Source: Melghirimyces thermohalophilus
Lineage (GTDB): Bacteria > Bacillota > Bacilli > Thermoactinomycetales > DSM-45169
DNA: 64,000 nucleotides
Assembly: GCF_900102685.1 (NCBI RefSeq)
Contig: NZ_FMZA01000007.1
Coordinates: 1-64,000, forward strand
Direction of reading: 5' to 3'
The stretch's first letter is position 1. Each line of letters begins with the position of its first letter. The position numbers and the translations under genes were made by a program. Under the pieces are notes generated by a model. It ran no database searches. It saw nothing but the letters and a program-made list of their open reading frames with translations, and had not been told where the DNA came from. Positions 34,085-42,852 of the stretch are shown here, piece after piece.

Positions 34085-35440
34085 TTCTTTGAAAAAACCA
34101 GCCAGTCTTTTCGCATAAAGCAAGTTGGAGCGACAAGCTTTTTCTACCAGATCCTTTCGTCCAGCACGGGCGGCTTTGTAATGTTGAGGGTCCCTGCAGT
34201 TGACCTCGATCAGCCACACTTTATGGTTCTGGTCCAAGGCCAGGTCCACCCCGAAATTGCCGTAATGGTGGCCACCGTCATCCAGCAGTCGGGCTGCTTT
34301 CAGTGCGACGCGGGACATGGTTTTCCGAGCCCTCTCGCTTTGGCTCTTGTCGTTTACGATCTTCTGTATCGTCATCTCCCCCGGCTCCCGGTGGGCTCCA
34401 GTGACACTGCTGCTGACCACCGCTCCTTTTTTTCCCAAACGGCCGATCAGGCCGATGTCTTGCCATTGCCCCGTATCGTCCTTGACGACAATCAGGCGAA
34501 AGTCATGGATTTTTTGGTCGAAATGAATGCGAAGCAGGGGTTGGAAAATATATCGGCGCTCGCGTTTTAATTGGCGGAACAAAAATCGGACCAGTGCCAT
34601 TTCACTGTTGAAACAATATCGCTGCAATCTCTTTCCTCGATGAGTTTTAAGTGTATAATCTGTCGGATTCTTTTTCAGATGGAAAATATTCCGCCCTAAA
34701 CTGCCGGACACCGGTTTAACGTAGAGACTGCCCCATTTCTCCAGATAGCGGAGGAGGTTTTCCGGTTGGGTCACTAAGTGGGTCTCAGGTAGGAATTCCC
34801 GGATTCCGGGGTGTTGGCTGAGTAACTGATACATTTCCCATTTATTAAACCGGTAATCATTGAACAGACGGCCGCCTAACGCCTTGAAAAAATGTTGACG
34901 CCACTTGTAAGAGAGAGTGATCACGTTGAAGACGGCGTCGGGATATGGAAGTAGTGCGCGTCGCCATGTATCATTCCTGGAATCATAGAAATAACTGCTG
35001 ATTCGTTGTTTTCGCCGGTTGACCCCCGACAGTGAGAAAGCCATCAGCATCCCGTGAATGGCGGCCGCATGTCGGGTGTAACGGGAGAGATGTCTCAACC
35101 TTCGTCTTAAATGGGCCTCGGTATCCGCTATCAGCAGCCCGATAAAGGGGCCGATGTGGATGTGGCCGTCCGTTACGGTCAATTCGTAACGGGAACGAGA
35201 TGATAGGCCCCAATCGAGAAGGATATTTTCCGACAGACAAATGGTGTCTGTCGGTACATCCTGATTCACCTGGAGGGAAATATGTCGGCATGCCGAACCG
35301 AACCGCAGGATATATGCCCGGTGCACTTCGGCTTTTATGTGGGATGCCGAGTCTGCAGATAGGGTCAGCTGATCCTGTGACTCCCGATCGGGAATCACGG
35401 TATAGGGTCCCGTCATCCCGAATCCCCTTTCTTTTTTCAT
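33761..35440 (-). CDS. YheC/YheD-family spore coat-associated protein with antisense tail
   Basis: A 559-residue frame. About the first 445 residues are a normal YheC/D protein: an N-terminal SH3-like domain, then an ATP-grasp-like fold with FNKWEMYQLLSQHPGIREFLP, YVKPVSGSLGRNIF, DFRLIVVKDDTGQW and the closing LIEVNCRDPQHY. The expected end is near ACRSNLLYAKRLAGFFKES, just outside the permease gene. No stop occurs there, so the frame runs 324 bases antisense through the permease, giving a Gln/Asn/Ser/Asp-rich tail. Probably a lost stop codon rather than a real domain. Confidence 0.8.
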   Translation of the reverse strand: MKKERGFGMTGPYTVIPDRESQDQLTLSADSASHIKAEVHRAYILRFGSACRHISLQVNQDVPTDTICLSENILLDWGLSSRSRYELTVTDGHIHIGPFIGLLIADTEAHLRRRLRHLSRYTRHAAAIHGMLMAFSLSGVNRRKQRISSYFYDSRNDTWRRALLPYPDAVFNVITLSYKWRQHFFKALGGRLFNDYRFNKWEMYQLLSQHPGIREFLPETHLVTQPENLLRYLEKWGSLYVKPVSGSLGRNIFHLKKNPTDYTLKTHRGKRLQRYCFNSEMALVRFLFRQLKRERRYIFQPLLRIHFDQKIHDFRLIVVKDDTGQWQDIGLIGRLGKKGAVVSSSVTGAHREPGEMTIQKIVNDKSQSERARKTMSRVALKAARLLDDGGHHYGNFGVDLALDQNHKVWLIEVNCRDPQHYKAARAGRKDLVEKACRSNLLYAKRLAGFFKESILPPQPIQQNSGEGSNQEAVSDDKTENGRQSGKSIGRDKHHSHPDNQSDARDGHPPFSHGMTGEMVQSDPENVNEGSHQNRISDRSGESGQDTGQTGEKSNTDHRR

Positions 35441-35581
35441 TGGTAGGATAGACTATGGCCAAAGGGGTGGGACCGATTATGCGAATGCACAGCCAAAACA
35501 CCCAATCTCTTATTCGCCCTCAACCGACGGGGTGCCATCGCATAGGAATATAGGGACCAGCCAGGGATAGGGTGAGTAAGA

Positions 35582-36337
35582 GTGAAGCAAGACACGAAAC
35601 TGACCCGTTATCAATTGTTGAGCGCCCATGAGACGATCGCCCCCTCTCTCCCGCGGACGGAACCTTTCACTCGAGAGGAGCTCAGCTCCTTTCTGGAAAC
35701 TCATCAGCAATTCGTTCTAAAACGTGCGGTTGGCTGCCGCGGGCTGGGCATGGTGAAGGTGGCGAAAATCGGGGACCATAGCTTTGAAATTCACTACGAC
35801 CGGAAAAAGCGTACGTTTAACACGCTGGAGGCTCTGTGTATGCATGTGGAAAAGGGGGTTCGAAACCAACACTACCTGATTCAGGAGTTTATCGATCTGG
35901 CTTGTATCGATGAACGCCCCTTCGATTTGAGGGTGATTGTGCAGCGACGGGGGAACGGGCCGTGGCGGGTCACCGGCAAATATGCGAAGCGGGCCAGCGA
36001 CGGCTGTTTTAAAACTAACCTGGCTTTGGGCGCCGGAGTGATGCCGGTAAAGGAAGCGATTCAGCGCTCAGATTTGAAAGAAGAAGATCCGAGCCACTTG
36101 ATCCAGCAGGTTGATCAGCTGGCTCTGGCTACAGCTAAAGCTCTGGATGACCGCTTTCAGGGCCAACGGATCTGGGGGATGGATATGGGGATCGATAAGG
36201 ATGGAACCGTCTATCTAATTGAGGCCAATCTCTCCCCAGGGCTGAAAGGGTTCCGCAAATTGAAAGATCCCCGGATGTACCAGCGGATCAGGGGCATCAT
36301 TCGATACAACCGGAATCGGGGACGGTGGAGCGCCTGA
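35582..36337 (+). CDS. Short YheC/YheD-family (ATP-grasp-like) protein
   Basis: A 251-residue protein matching only the ATP-grasp-like part of YheC/D: FVLKRAVGCRGLGMVKV, HYLIQEFIDLACIDERPFDLRV, and the metal-site end GMDMGIDKDGTVYLIEANL. It begins at GTG 35582 with a GGGTGAG-type site. It is divergent from the longer YheC/D gene at 33761, so the two probably share an upstream region. Spore-coat association is known for the Bacillus family; the chemistry is not. Confidence 0.78.
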   Translation: MKQDTKLTRYQLLSAHETIAPSLPRTEPFTREELSSFLETHQQFVLKRAVGCRGLGMVKVAKIGDHSFEIHYDRKKRTFNTLEALCMHVEKGVRNQHYLIQEFIDLACIDERPFDLRVIVQRRGNGPWRVTGKYAKRASDGCFKTNLALGAGVMPVKEAIQRSDLKEEDPSHLIQQVDQLALATAKALDDRFQGQRIWGMDMGIDKDGTVYLIEANLSPGLKGFRKLKDPRMYQRIRGIIRYNRNRGRWSA

Positions 36338-36391
36338 GGGCTTATCGTGTGTTCCAAATCTTCTATCCACCTGATGCCCAAGGTTCGGCCT

Positions 36392-36429
36392 GACAGACAT
36401 GAATGGAACATTCATGTCTGTCTTTTTTT
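36392..36429 (+). terminator. Terminator after short yheC/D gene
   Basis: Perfect 14-bp arms GACAGACATGAATG (36392-36405) and CATTCATGTCTGTC (36409-36422), GAA loop, then TTTTTTT. Confidence 0.93.
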
Positions 36430-36642
36430 GTGGAGTCAATAGGGTTTGGGATGTACGTTCTAAGGTTCCCCCTTTATTAAATATCTACCACTATACATCC
36501 TTTTCCTCGATCCCTGTAGGCCAAGCTTTTCGGGCAACGCTTGTCCCGAAAAACCGGATGATTCCTTATATAATCATTCATATTTTTACCTACTCATATG
36601 ACATATTTAATAAGCAGTAGAAGAAGATCGCTTCGGGAGGAT

Positions 36643-36669
36643 CTAAAAATCCCCTCTGGCAGAGGGGAT
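36643..36669 (-). terminator. Terminator of recQ
   Basis: ATCCCCTCT (36649-36657) pairs with AGAGGGGAT (36661-36669). On the minus strand the hairpin is followed by TTTTAG. Confidence 0.8.
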
Positions 36670-36672
36670 GGA

Positions 36673-38802
36673 TTACATTTCTTCCGCTTGCTTGGCCAGC
36701 ACCGCTTTGATCGTCGTGTAGGTGATATTCTCCGGCAGGGCTTCTTTGATCGGTTTGAGGCGGGTGCCGCCCACCTTTTCAATCGCCTGGCGGATCAGCG
36801 GTTCCTGTTCCTGAGGGATCAGCCGGTTCCAGTCCAAAGGATAACCTTCTGTGGCGGCCCGGATCAGGTGGTTCTCCAGAGTGGTGAGGGCCAAGCCTCG
36901 TTCCTTGTGGATGGTTTCCAGGTCCAACCCCTCCCGCCACAGTTTCCATGTGATCAGATGGCTCGGCTCTTCGTCATTCCGGGAGGAGCTCTCCGCTGTC
37001 GCCGCCGCTTCCGCTGCGGGACCGGGTTCGAAGCCCTTTTGTTCCAGGTAGGACTGGATCACTTCCAAGAAACGGTCGCCATAGCGCTCCAATTTTCGGT
37101 CGCCCACCCCGCGGATGGATCGCATCTGTTGGGGATCGCGAGGCAATACCCGGGTCAGCTCGGTCAGGGTGCTGTCAGAGAAGATCATATAAGGAGGAAC
37201 CTGTTCCACCTCGGAAATCTCCCGCCGCAGGCTGCGAAGCTCTTCAAACAGATCCTCCCGGACCGGCGCGGAACGCCGCTTCCGCTTTTTCACCCGCAGC
37301 AGCACTTGTCTCTTCCCTTTTAAAACATCGGCGGCGGCCGGTGTCAATGTGAGCACCGGGTATTCGTCGTCGGTCAGCCGGAGGTATCCTTCCGCCGCTA
37401 ACACGTGGATGCGGTGGGTGATCTCCTTTTCCGTGTACGCTTTTAGTAAACCGTATGTAGGGAGGGAGTCAAAACCCAGCTCGAGAACCCGCTTGCTCTT
37501 GGACCCTTTCAGCACTTTGGCGGTGAGGGAGACGCCGAAGCGTTCGCGCATGCGTCGAATACAGGAAAAAATTTTCTGGGCATCCACTGTGATATCGGTT
37601 TGCTCTCCTTCCGCCGTACAATTGCTGCATTTCCCGCAGGGATCCGCCATCTTCTCCCCAAAATAGTGGGCGAAGGTTTGTTGCAGACACTGTTGCGTAT
37701 AGGCGTATCGAACCATCTCCTGCAGTTTGGCCTGTTCCCGTCCCTTCAGGTCCGGGGCGAGTTCTGACTGGTCGATCAGATATTTTTGGGTGCGGATGTC
37801 GGAGGGGGAGAAGAGGAGAATGCACTCGCTCTCTTCCCCGTCCCGGCCGGCTCGTCCCGCCTCCTGGTAATAGGATTCCAGATTTTTTGGCATCTGGCAG
37901 TGAATCACGAAGCGGACATTGGATTTATCGATTCCCATCCCAAAGGCGTTGGTGGCGACGATGGCCTGAACCCGGTCAAAGGCGAAAGCTTCCTGGGCCT
38001 GTTCCCGTTCGGCTTCTGTCAGACCGGCGTGATAACGTCCGACAGAGAACCCCTGTTCGCTGAGAAACTGCGCCAGCCGGTCTGTTTCTTTGCGGGTGGC
38101 GCAGTAAAAAATGCCGGGTTGGCCGGGATTCTCCTTCAAGTAGTTCGCGGCATACTCCCGCACATTTTCTCCGTGGAGCACCGAGAAGGAGAGGTTGGGT
38201 CGTTTTACCCCGGTGGTAAAGATGTGATCCGGGTCGAAGGAGAGGAGTCGGGCGATATCCTGGCGTACTTCCTCCGTCGCCGTCGCCGTAAAGGCGGCGA
38301 TGATCGGCCGGTGGGGCCAATCATGAATCCAATGGGCGAGGGACCGGTAGCTGGGGCGGAAATCGTGCCCCCACTGGGAGATGCAGTGGGCCTCATCGAC
38401 GGTGACCAGGGAGAGAGGCACCTGCCGCAGCATCGTCTGGAAACGAGGGGATTCCAGGCGTTCCGGAGCCACGTACAAAAGTTTGTATCTTCCCCTGGCG
38501 GCCTTATTCAGTTCCTGTTCCATCTCATGAACGGTGAGGGTGCTGTTGATATAAGTGGCGGGAATGCCCAGTTGATTCAGCTGATCCACCTGATCTTTCA
38601 TCAGGGAGATGAGCGGCGAAACCACGAGAGTGAGCCCTTCCAACATCAGCGCCGGGATCTGGTAACAGACCGACTTTCCGCCCCCCGTTGGCATCACCGC
38701 GAAGGTGTTATGCCCCTCCAGGATGCTTTGGATGATCGCCTCCTGCCCCGGGCGAAAGGAGGTATAACCGAAGTACCGTTCCAATAACTCCAGCGGTTTC
38801 AA
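36673..38802 (-). CDS. recQ: ATP-dependent DNA helicase RecQ
   Basis: A 709-residue 3'-5' helicase for recombination and fork repair. It has Walker A PTGGGKSVCYQIPAL, DEAHCISQWGHDFRPSY (the aromatic-rich loop), GRAGRDGEES of motif VI, the RQC zinc site ending CGKCSNC, and an HRDC domain (MRSIRGVGDRKLERYGDRFL). A further C-terminal helix-turn-helix-like domain (LITWKLWREGLDLETIHKE) resembles the RQC-associated HTH_40 seen in Bacillota RecQ. The start ATG has GGGAAGGAGTTG upstream. Stand-alone gene. Confidence 0.96.
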   Translation of the reverse strand: MKPLELLERYFGYTSFRPGQEAIIQSILEGHNTFAVMPTGGGKSVCYQIPALMLEGLTLVVSPLISLMKDQVDQLNQLGIPATYINSTLTVHEMEQELNKAARGRYKLLYVAPERLESPRFQTMLRQVPLSLVTVDEAHCISQWGHDFRPSYRSLAHWIHDWPHRPIIAAFTATATEEVRQDIARLLSFDPDHIFTTGVKRPNLSFSVLHGENVREYAANYLKENPGQPGIFYCATRKETDRLAQFLSEQGFSVGRYHAGLTEAEREQAQEAFAFDRVQAIVATNAFGMGIDKSNVRFVIHCQMPKNLESYYQEAGRAGRDGEESECILLFSPSDIRTQKYLIDQSELAPDLKGREQAKLQEMVRYAYTQQCLQQTFAHYFGEKMADPCGKCSNCTAEGEQTDITVDAQKIFSCIRRMRERFGVSLTAKVLKGSKSKRVLELGFDSLPTYGLLKAYTEKEITHRIHVLAAEGYLRLTDDEYPVLTLTPAAADVLKGKRQVLLRVKKRKRRSAPVREDLFEELRSLRREISEVEQVPPYMIFSDSTLTELTRVLPRDPQQMRSIRGVGDRKLERYGDRFLEVIQSYLEQKGFEPGPAAEAAATAESSSRNDEEPSHLITWKLWREGLDLETIHKERGLALTTLENHLIRAATEGYPLDWNRLIPQEQEPLIRQAIEKVGGTRLKPIKEALPENITYTTIKAVLAKQAEEM

Positions 38803-38869
38803 TGATGCAACTCCTTCCCTTCTTCTTAGGACCCCTTCCGGAAATATTCATCCTATATTGAAAGGGTGT

Positions 38870-39050
38870 AGTCGGTATACCCCCAAAGCGAGCCTGGGAA
38901 CGAAGTGACCAGGCGAGACTTGCGACCTATGGATGCAAACGGAACGTGGGGGTACACCCACCTCCCCAGACAACGTAGGTAGAACAAGATTGCCTGAAAG
39001 GGCACTAGAGATCCGTTTTCCCTAATATGAAACCATTATATCGAAGGGTA
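38870..39050 (+). repeat. Repeat-like relic, possibly the 3' end of an IS200/IS605 element
   Basis: No gene is supported between recQ and the Rieske gene. Within it, CCTGGGAACGAAGTGACCAGG forms a hairpin and a larger inverted repeat (GTATACCCCC near 38875 with GTGGGGGTAC near 38946) encloses it, followed by ACAACGTAGGTAGAACAAGAT. This arrangement resembles the conserved right-end and guide-RNA region after tnpB in IS605-type elements of Bacillota. That is a memory-based resemblance without a coding remnant I can prove, so confidence is low. Confidence 0.3.
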
Positions 39051-39105
39051 GAGAGAGGGTACAGGTGCCTACAAGCGACCGCATCTGGGACTAAAGTCTT
39101 AAGAC

Positions 39106-39134
39106 GGCCCTTGCCGGCGGGCAGGGCTTTTTTT
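39106..39134 (+). terminator. Terminator upstream of the Rieske gene
   Basis: GCCCT (39107-39111) with AGGGC (39123-39127), extended inward by GCC/GGC across a bulge, followed by TTTTTTTG. It ends some plus-strand transcript that begins inside the gap, either a small RNA or an attenuated leader. Confidence 0.75.
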
Positions 39135-39226
39135 GTATACCAATTGAGTCTCGCTGCCGATGAAGCGAGAAGCCCATTGTCGGTAGGATGGAATGGAACC
39201 ACGAAATGAGAAAGGAGTCGGTATCG

Positions 39227-40528
39227 ATGAACGGCTGGTTGTACGCAGGTTCTGTGGAGGCATTGCGCCGGAATCCCAAGGTGGTGAAAGGCGGCCGGTC
39301 GGGGATTGCGGTCTTTTATCACGAGGGGGAGGTGTACGCCGTCGACAACCGGTGTCCCCATATGGGGTTTCCTCTTCATATGGGCAGCCTCTGCGACGGA
39401 ATCCTCACCTGTCATTGGCACCATGCTCGCTTTGACTTACAGAGCGGGGGAACGCTAGATCCTTGGGCTGATGATGTGCCGATCTATCGAACCCGCGTGG
39501 AAGATGGAAAGGTATGGGTGGAGCCGGAACCTTGCCGACAGCGGAGTATGGAACAGTACCGACGTCGCCTCCGGGAGGGGATGGAACAAAATTTGAGTCT
39601 GGTGATCGCCAAGGCGGTGATCGGGTTGATGGAAGCAGGGGAATCCCCCCAGTCGATCGCCCGGACCGGAGTGGAATTTGGCACCCGGCACCGGCAAGCG
39701 GGGTGGCGGTCCGGCCTGACCATCCTGACGGCGATGGTTCATCTCCTTCCTAAACTGGACCACCGCGGTCAGATACTCGCCCTGTATCAGGGATTGGTCC
39801 ATGTGGCCCGGGAGAGTGCGGGGATGGGAACCCGGTTTCTGCAGGAACCACTGCCGGTCGAGGGGGCTGATCCGAAACGGTTGGCCCGCTGGTACCGTCG
39901 ATCGGTGGAAGTGCGGGATATACAGGGAGCGGAGCGTGTACTGTTGACGGCTATCAAGGCCGGTTTTTCGGAACAACAGCTGGCTGACATGATGATGGCG
40001 GCGGTGATGGATCATTTTTATATGGACACGGGTCACGCCTTGGACTTTCACAATAAAGCCTTTGAAGTGTTGGATCAGATCGGGTCGGAGCAACGGGCTC
40101 AGGTACTCACTTCTCTCCTCCCCGCCTTCCGAAACGCGGAACGGAGTGAAGAGCTCATCAGTTGGCAGTCCCCAGTGGATCTAGTTACCCCTCTGCAGGA
40201 AGCGTTCAGCCGGCTGTCGGAAATTCGTTTTGGCATGGTTGCCCATGGGGTGGATGAACGGGCGTTGGTGGACCTGATACTGGGGAACAACCCTCGGCGG
40301 ACGGTGACGGAGATGACGGAGGCGCTGGAAAAAGGGATGGCACCGGCAAGGCTGGCCCAGTTGGTCGCCCTCGCCGCCGCCGAACGGATCGAGCGGTTCC
40401 ATCTGCAAAACGAATTTGAGGACTGGATCCGAGTGCTTCACACCTTCACCCATGCGCACGCCGTCCACCAAAGTTTGCGCCGTTCCCTGACACCTGAGCT
40501 GGTTAGGGGGATCTATCACGGGGGATGA
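39227..40528 (+). CDS. Rieske [2Fe-2S] protein with large helical domain
   Basis: A 433-residue protein. The N-terminal ferredoxin-like Rieske domain has CPH (Cys43, His45) and CHWHH (Cys62, His65), the four ligands of the cluster, in the dioxygenase-ferredoxin spacing. The remaining 330 residues are helical, with repeats of GFSEQQLADMMMAAVM-like stretches and no known catalytic motif. AAAGGAG lies nine bases before ATG 39227. The frame ends ELVRGIYHGG and the following ORF continues what looks like the same protein (see next entry). The function is not established. Confidence 0.75.
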   Translation: MNGWLYAGSVEALRRNPKVVKGGRSGIAVFYHEGEVYAVDNRCPHMGFPLHMGSLCDGILTCHWHHARFDLQSGGTLDPWADDVPIYRTRVEDGKVWVEPEPCRQRSMEQYRRRLREGMEQNLSLVIAKAVIGLMEAGESPQSIARTGVEFGTRHRQAGWRSGLTILTAMVHLLPKLDHRGQILALYQGLVHVARESAGMGTRFLQEPLPVEGADPKRLARWYRRSVEVRDIQGAERVLLTAIKAGFSEQQLADMMMAAVMDHFYMDTGHALDFHNKAFEVLDQIGSEQRAQVLTSLLPAFRNAERSEELISWQSPVDLVTPLQEAFSRLSEIRFGMVAHGVDERALVDLILGNNPRRTVTEMTEALEKGMAPARLAQLVALAAAERIERFHLQNEFEDWIRVLHTFTHAHAVHQSLRRSLTPELVRGIYHGG

Positions 40529-40980
40529 GCGTCTACCTCGATCGCTTCCTCAATATTCCCTCCGCCAAGCCGCCGAAGGAGGAGTCGGCGGAGGGATTCC
40601 GCGGTGATCCGGTAGAGTTGCTCGCTCTGCTGGATCAACAACACCAAGTGACGGAAGCGGCGGAATGGGTGGCTGCCTATCTGGACCGGGGTGGAGAGAA
40701 AGGGCCGCTGTTCAACGCCCTGGGTCTAGCTTTGTTGCGGGAGGACGCGGAGTTTCACACTTTCCAGGTGGTGGAGGCGTGTCTAGCGGAGCATGACCGG
40801 TGGGCAGAAGAGACGAGCGAGCTGGCCCAAAGGGCAGAGCGGTCGATGATCCTGGCCATGACCCGCTACCTGGCAGCCCACGCCCCGACGGACCGGGAAC
40901 GAGCCCACACAGCCCGGATCGCCTGGCGGCTGCACCGCGGGGAGAAACTTTATGAACCGGCCGCCATATCGGAGGGCTGA
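40525..40980 (+). CDS. Probable C-terminal part of the Rieske protein, frame-shifted or separate
   Basis: A 151-residue frame starting ATG 40525 within the upstream stop (ATGA): MSVYLDRFLNIPSAKPPKEE, a helical part with GLALLREDAEFHTFQVVEA and a closing RAHTARIAWRLHRGEKLYEP. No ribosome site of its own is visible. Related Rieske-fusion proteins that I recall carry a similar ALLREDA-FH segment in the same polypeptide, which suggests one ancestral gene split by a one- or two-base change. A true coupled pair is the alternative. Confidence 0.55.
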   Translation: MSVYLDRFLNIPSAKPPKEESAEGFRGDPVELLALLDQQHQVTEAAEWVAAYLDRGGEKGPLFNALGLALLREDAEFHTFQVVEACLAEHDRWAEETSELAQRAERSMILAMTRYLAAHAPTDRERAHTARIAWRLHRGEKLYEPAAISEG

Positions 40981-41089
40981 TCCGGACGATTCCTTCCGAT
41001 CTCCTGTATCGAACTCCCGCGGTCGCGGGGATTCTTGTGTGTACAAGGACAGCTTACCGAGCACGGAAATAAAGGAACTTGACTTCCGG

Positions 41090-42411
41090 ATCAGGATGAT
41101 CCCCCCACCAGAGTGGATTATCAACATATGCCAGTGGACCAGTTGTTCGGGGATTCCTACAATCCCTACGAAATGGAGCAATTCCAACAATACGACGAGT
41201 ACGAGGGAGAAACCGCCCCGACGGATCGGACCATGAAAAACTTTTACCGCGAGATCTCCTACGGAAAGGTAAACATCTCCGGGGAAGTGGCCCATGTAAA
41301 GATGGCGCATCCCTATTCCTACTACAAAATCGGGAAAAAGGTACGGTACCGTTCAGAACGATTACGGGGATGTGTGGTCGCTCTGACGGCGAGGTGGACT
41401 TTTCCTAATATGTGCCCAATGTCTTCTTCACCCATGAAGGGATGGGGATTGAATGGAACCTGGATCCCCGGGTGATCTGGTCCCACCAGTGGGAGTACAG
41501 CGAAGCAACTTCAACGAATGGGCCCAAGACAGTGATGAGGCCGTCTATGATCCCGACAACAAGCTGGAAGCCGACGAGGTCAACGTGAATGCTTACCACC
41601 ATCACCCCGGAAGTGGGCGGCGATATCACCGGGTATATGGGTGAGGAGGAAGGACCGGTTTCCGCCCCAGGTCGGCGTGTTCGCCCATGAGTTTGGCCAT
41701 GTCCTCGGTCTCCCGCACCTTCACGATTACGGTTACGATTCCGAAGGGGTGGGTACCTAGTTCCTTGACGTCCGGGGGCTCCTGGACCCACTATCCCAAT
41801 GCGGCCCCTTACTCCGGAAACTCCCCGGTTCACCCCGATGCCTGGTCCAAAATCTTTATCGGTCTGGAAAAAGCGAACCTTGACGAAGGGATCCAAAACC
41901 TTCACCCTGCAACCTTCCGCCACCGATCCAGGGTGGTTAAGCTGATGGTTCCCGGTTCTAAGGGAAGTGAATACTTTCTGATCGAAAATCGGCAGCCGGT
42001 CTCCGGCACCTTTGACATGGGGCTGACCCGGTATGGTGACGTCAAAGGGCTGGCCATCTATCACGTGGATGAAACTGTGATGGAGCGCAACTTCTGGCGG
42101 CCCAATGAGGCGCAATACTGGTACCAGTCCCGGAAACAGGGGGCGAAACCGGACCCGAATAAACCCACTACGGCATCTCCATCCTGCAAGCAGACAACCA
42201 ATGGGATCTAGAGAAAAACCAACCGTGGCGATTGAGGGGACCTTTACCAGTCGGGAGATGTTTTTCTCCCCGACATCCACTCCCAACTCCGGCTCCTACT
42301 ATGTTGATAATGGTGACGGCCATGCACCCGTCTACACCGGGATCTTTGTCAAAGATATCAACCAAAACAAGATGGCTCCGTCACCTTTACCGCCGGGTTC
42401 AAAGAGTGAGC
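41090..42411 (+). pseudogene. Degraded M6 (immune inhibitor A-like) metalloprotease
   Basis: Homology to secreted M6 zinc proteases is spread over all three plus frames. Recognisable pieces are FYREISYGKVNISGEV near 41240, VPNVFFTHEGMGIEWN near 41410, TPEVGGDITGYMG near 41600, the zinc motif HEFGHVLGLPHLHDYG from 41686, then a frame break at 41758 (TAG), SGGSWTHYPNAAPYSG near 41770 and IFIGLEKANLDEG near 41850. The N-terminal signal and propeptide are missing. Several frameshifts rule out a working enzyme, although each piece keeps good similarity, so decay is recent. Confidence 0.85.
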
Positions 42412-42416
42412 CGAGC

Positions 42417-42448
42417 AAAAACCCTCCCGAAAATCGGGAGGGTTTTTT
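42417..42448. terminator. Bidirectional terminator
   Basis: Perfect 13-bp arms AAAACCCTCCCGA (42417-42429) and TCGGGAGGGTTTT (42434-42446), AAAA loop, T-run after. It separates the protease remnant from the convergent fdh cluster. Confidence 0.92.
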
Positions 42449-42594
42449 CAGGTTGTATTCACAGACGGCTGCCTGCGGTCCTCCATGCAGCTTTCACAGA
42501 TATGAAGGATTTCCAGGCTCCGGGCGTCCCCGGCAGCTTCCTGATCTGGAGACACATCCTGCTCTCCGCAAACTTCACAGATAAAGAGAGACAT
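42448..42594 (-). CDS. 48-residue CxxC/CxxC zinc-ribbon-like protein
   Basis: A very short gene with a strong ribosome site (GAAAGGAGGGAGG before ATG 42594). The protein starts MSLFICEVCGEQD and has a second pair in ICESCMED, so Cys6, Cys9, Cys33 and Cys36 form a two-knuckle zinc or iron site. The spacer is acidic. It is the last gene of the fdhA-DUF1641-HMA-like cluster, 18 bases after the HMA-like gene, and its function is unknown. Confidence 0.7.
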   Translation of the reverse strand: MSLFICEVCGEQDVSPDQEAAGDARSLEILHICESCMEDRRQPSVNTT

Positions 42595-42612
42595 CGGATC
42601 CTCCCTCCTTTC

Positions 42613-42852
42613 TCACACCTTTTTCTCTTCCGTGGTTCCGTCTTCGGTGTAAATTTCAAACCCCTGATCGATCACCGCCTGTTGAAAATCTGCCATGGTT
42701 GCGGCCTTTTCATCGTAGGTAACGACGGCTTCCCCCCGACTCAGGCTGACATCTACTTCCCGCACACCCCAGACCTCATGCAGGGCATGGTGGACCATCT
42801 CTGTGTCGTTCTGATTAGCCATGCCCTGAACGTGGATTTTTTTGGTGATCAT
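42613..42852 (-). CDS. HMA-fold protein lacking the metal-binding cysteines
   Basis: A 79-residue protein with the beta-alpha-beta-beta-alpha-beta pattern of heavy-metal-associated domains: KKIHVQGMANQNDTEMVHHAL, GVREVDVSLSRGEAVVTYD, and FQQAVIDQGFEIY. The position of the usual GMTCxxC motif reads GMANQND, with no Cys in the loop. The fold is probably kept but copper-type binding lost. The ATG overlaps the DUF1641 gene stop by four bases, so it is part of the fdh operon. Confidence 0.7.
   Translation of the reverse strand: MITKKIHVQGMANQNDTEMVHHALHEVWGVREVDVSLSRGEAVVTYDEKAATMADFQQAVIDQGFEIYTEDGTTEEKKV

Noticed and set aside
37786-38787. 333-residue plus-strand ORF
   Set aside because: Mirror of recQ, without a start site or recognisable protein.
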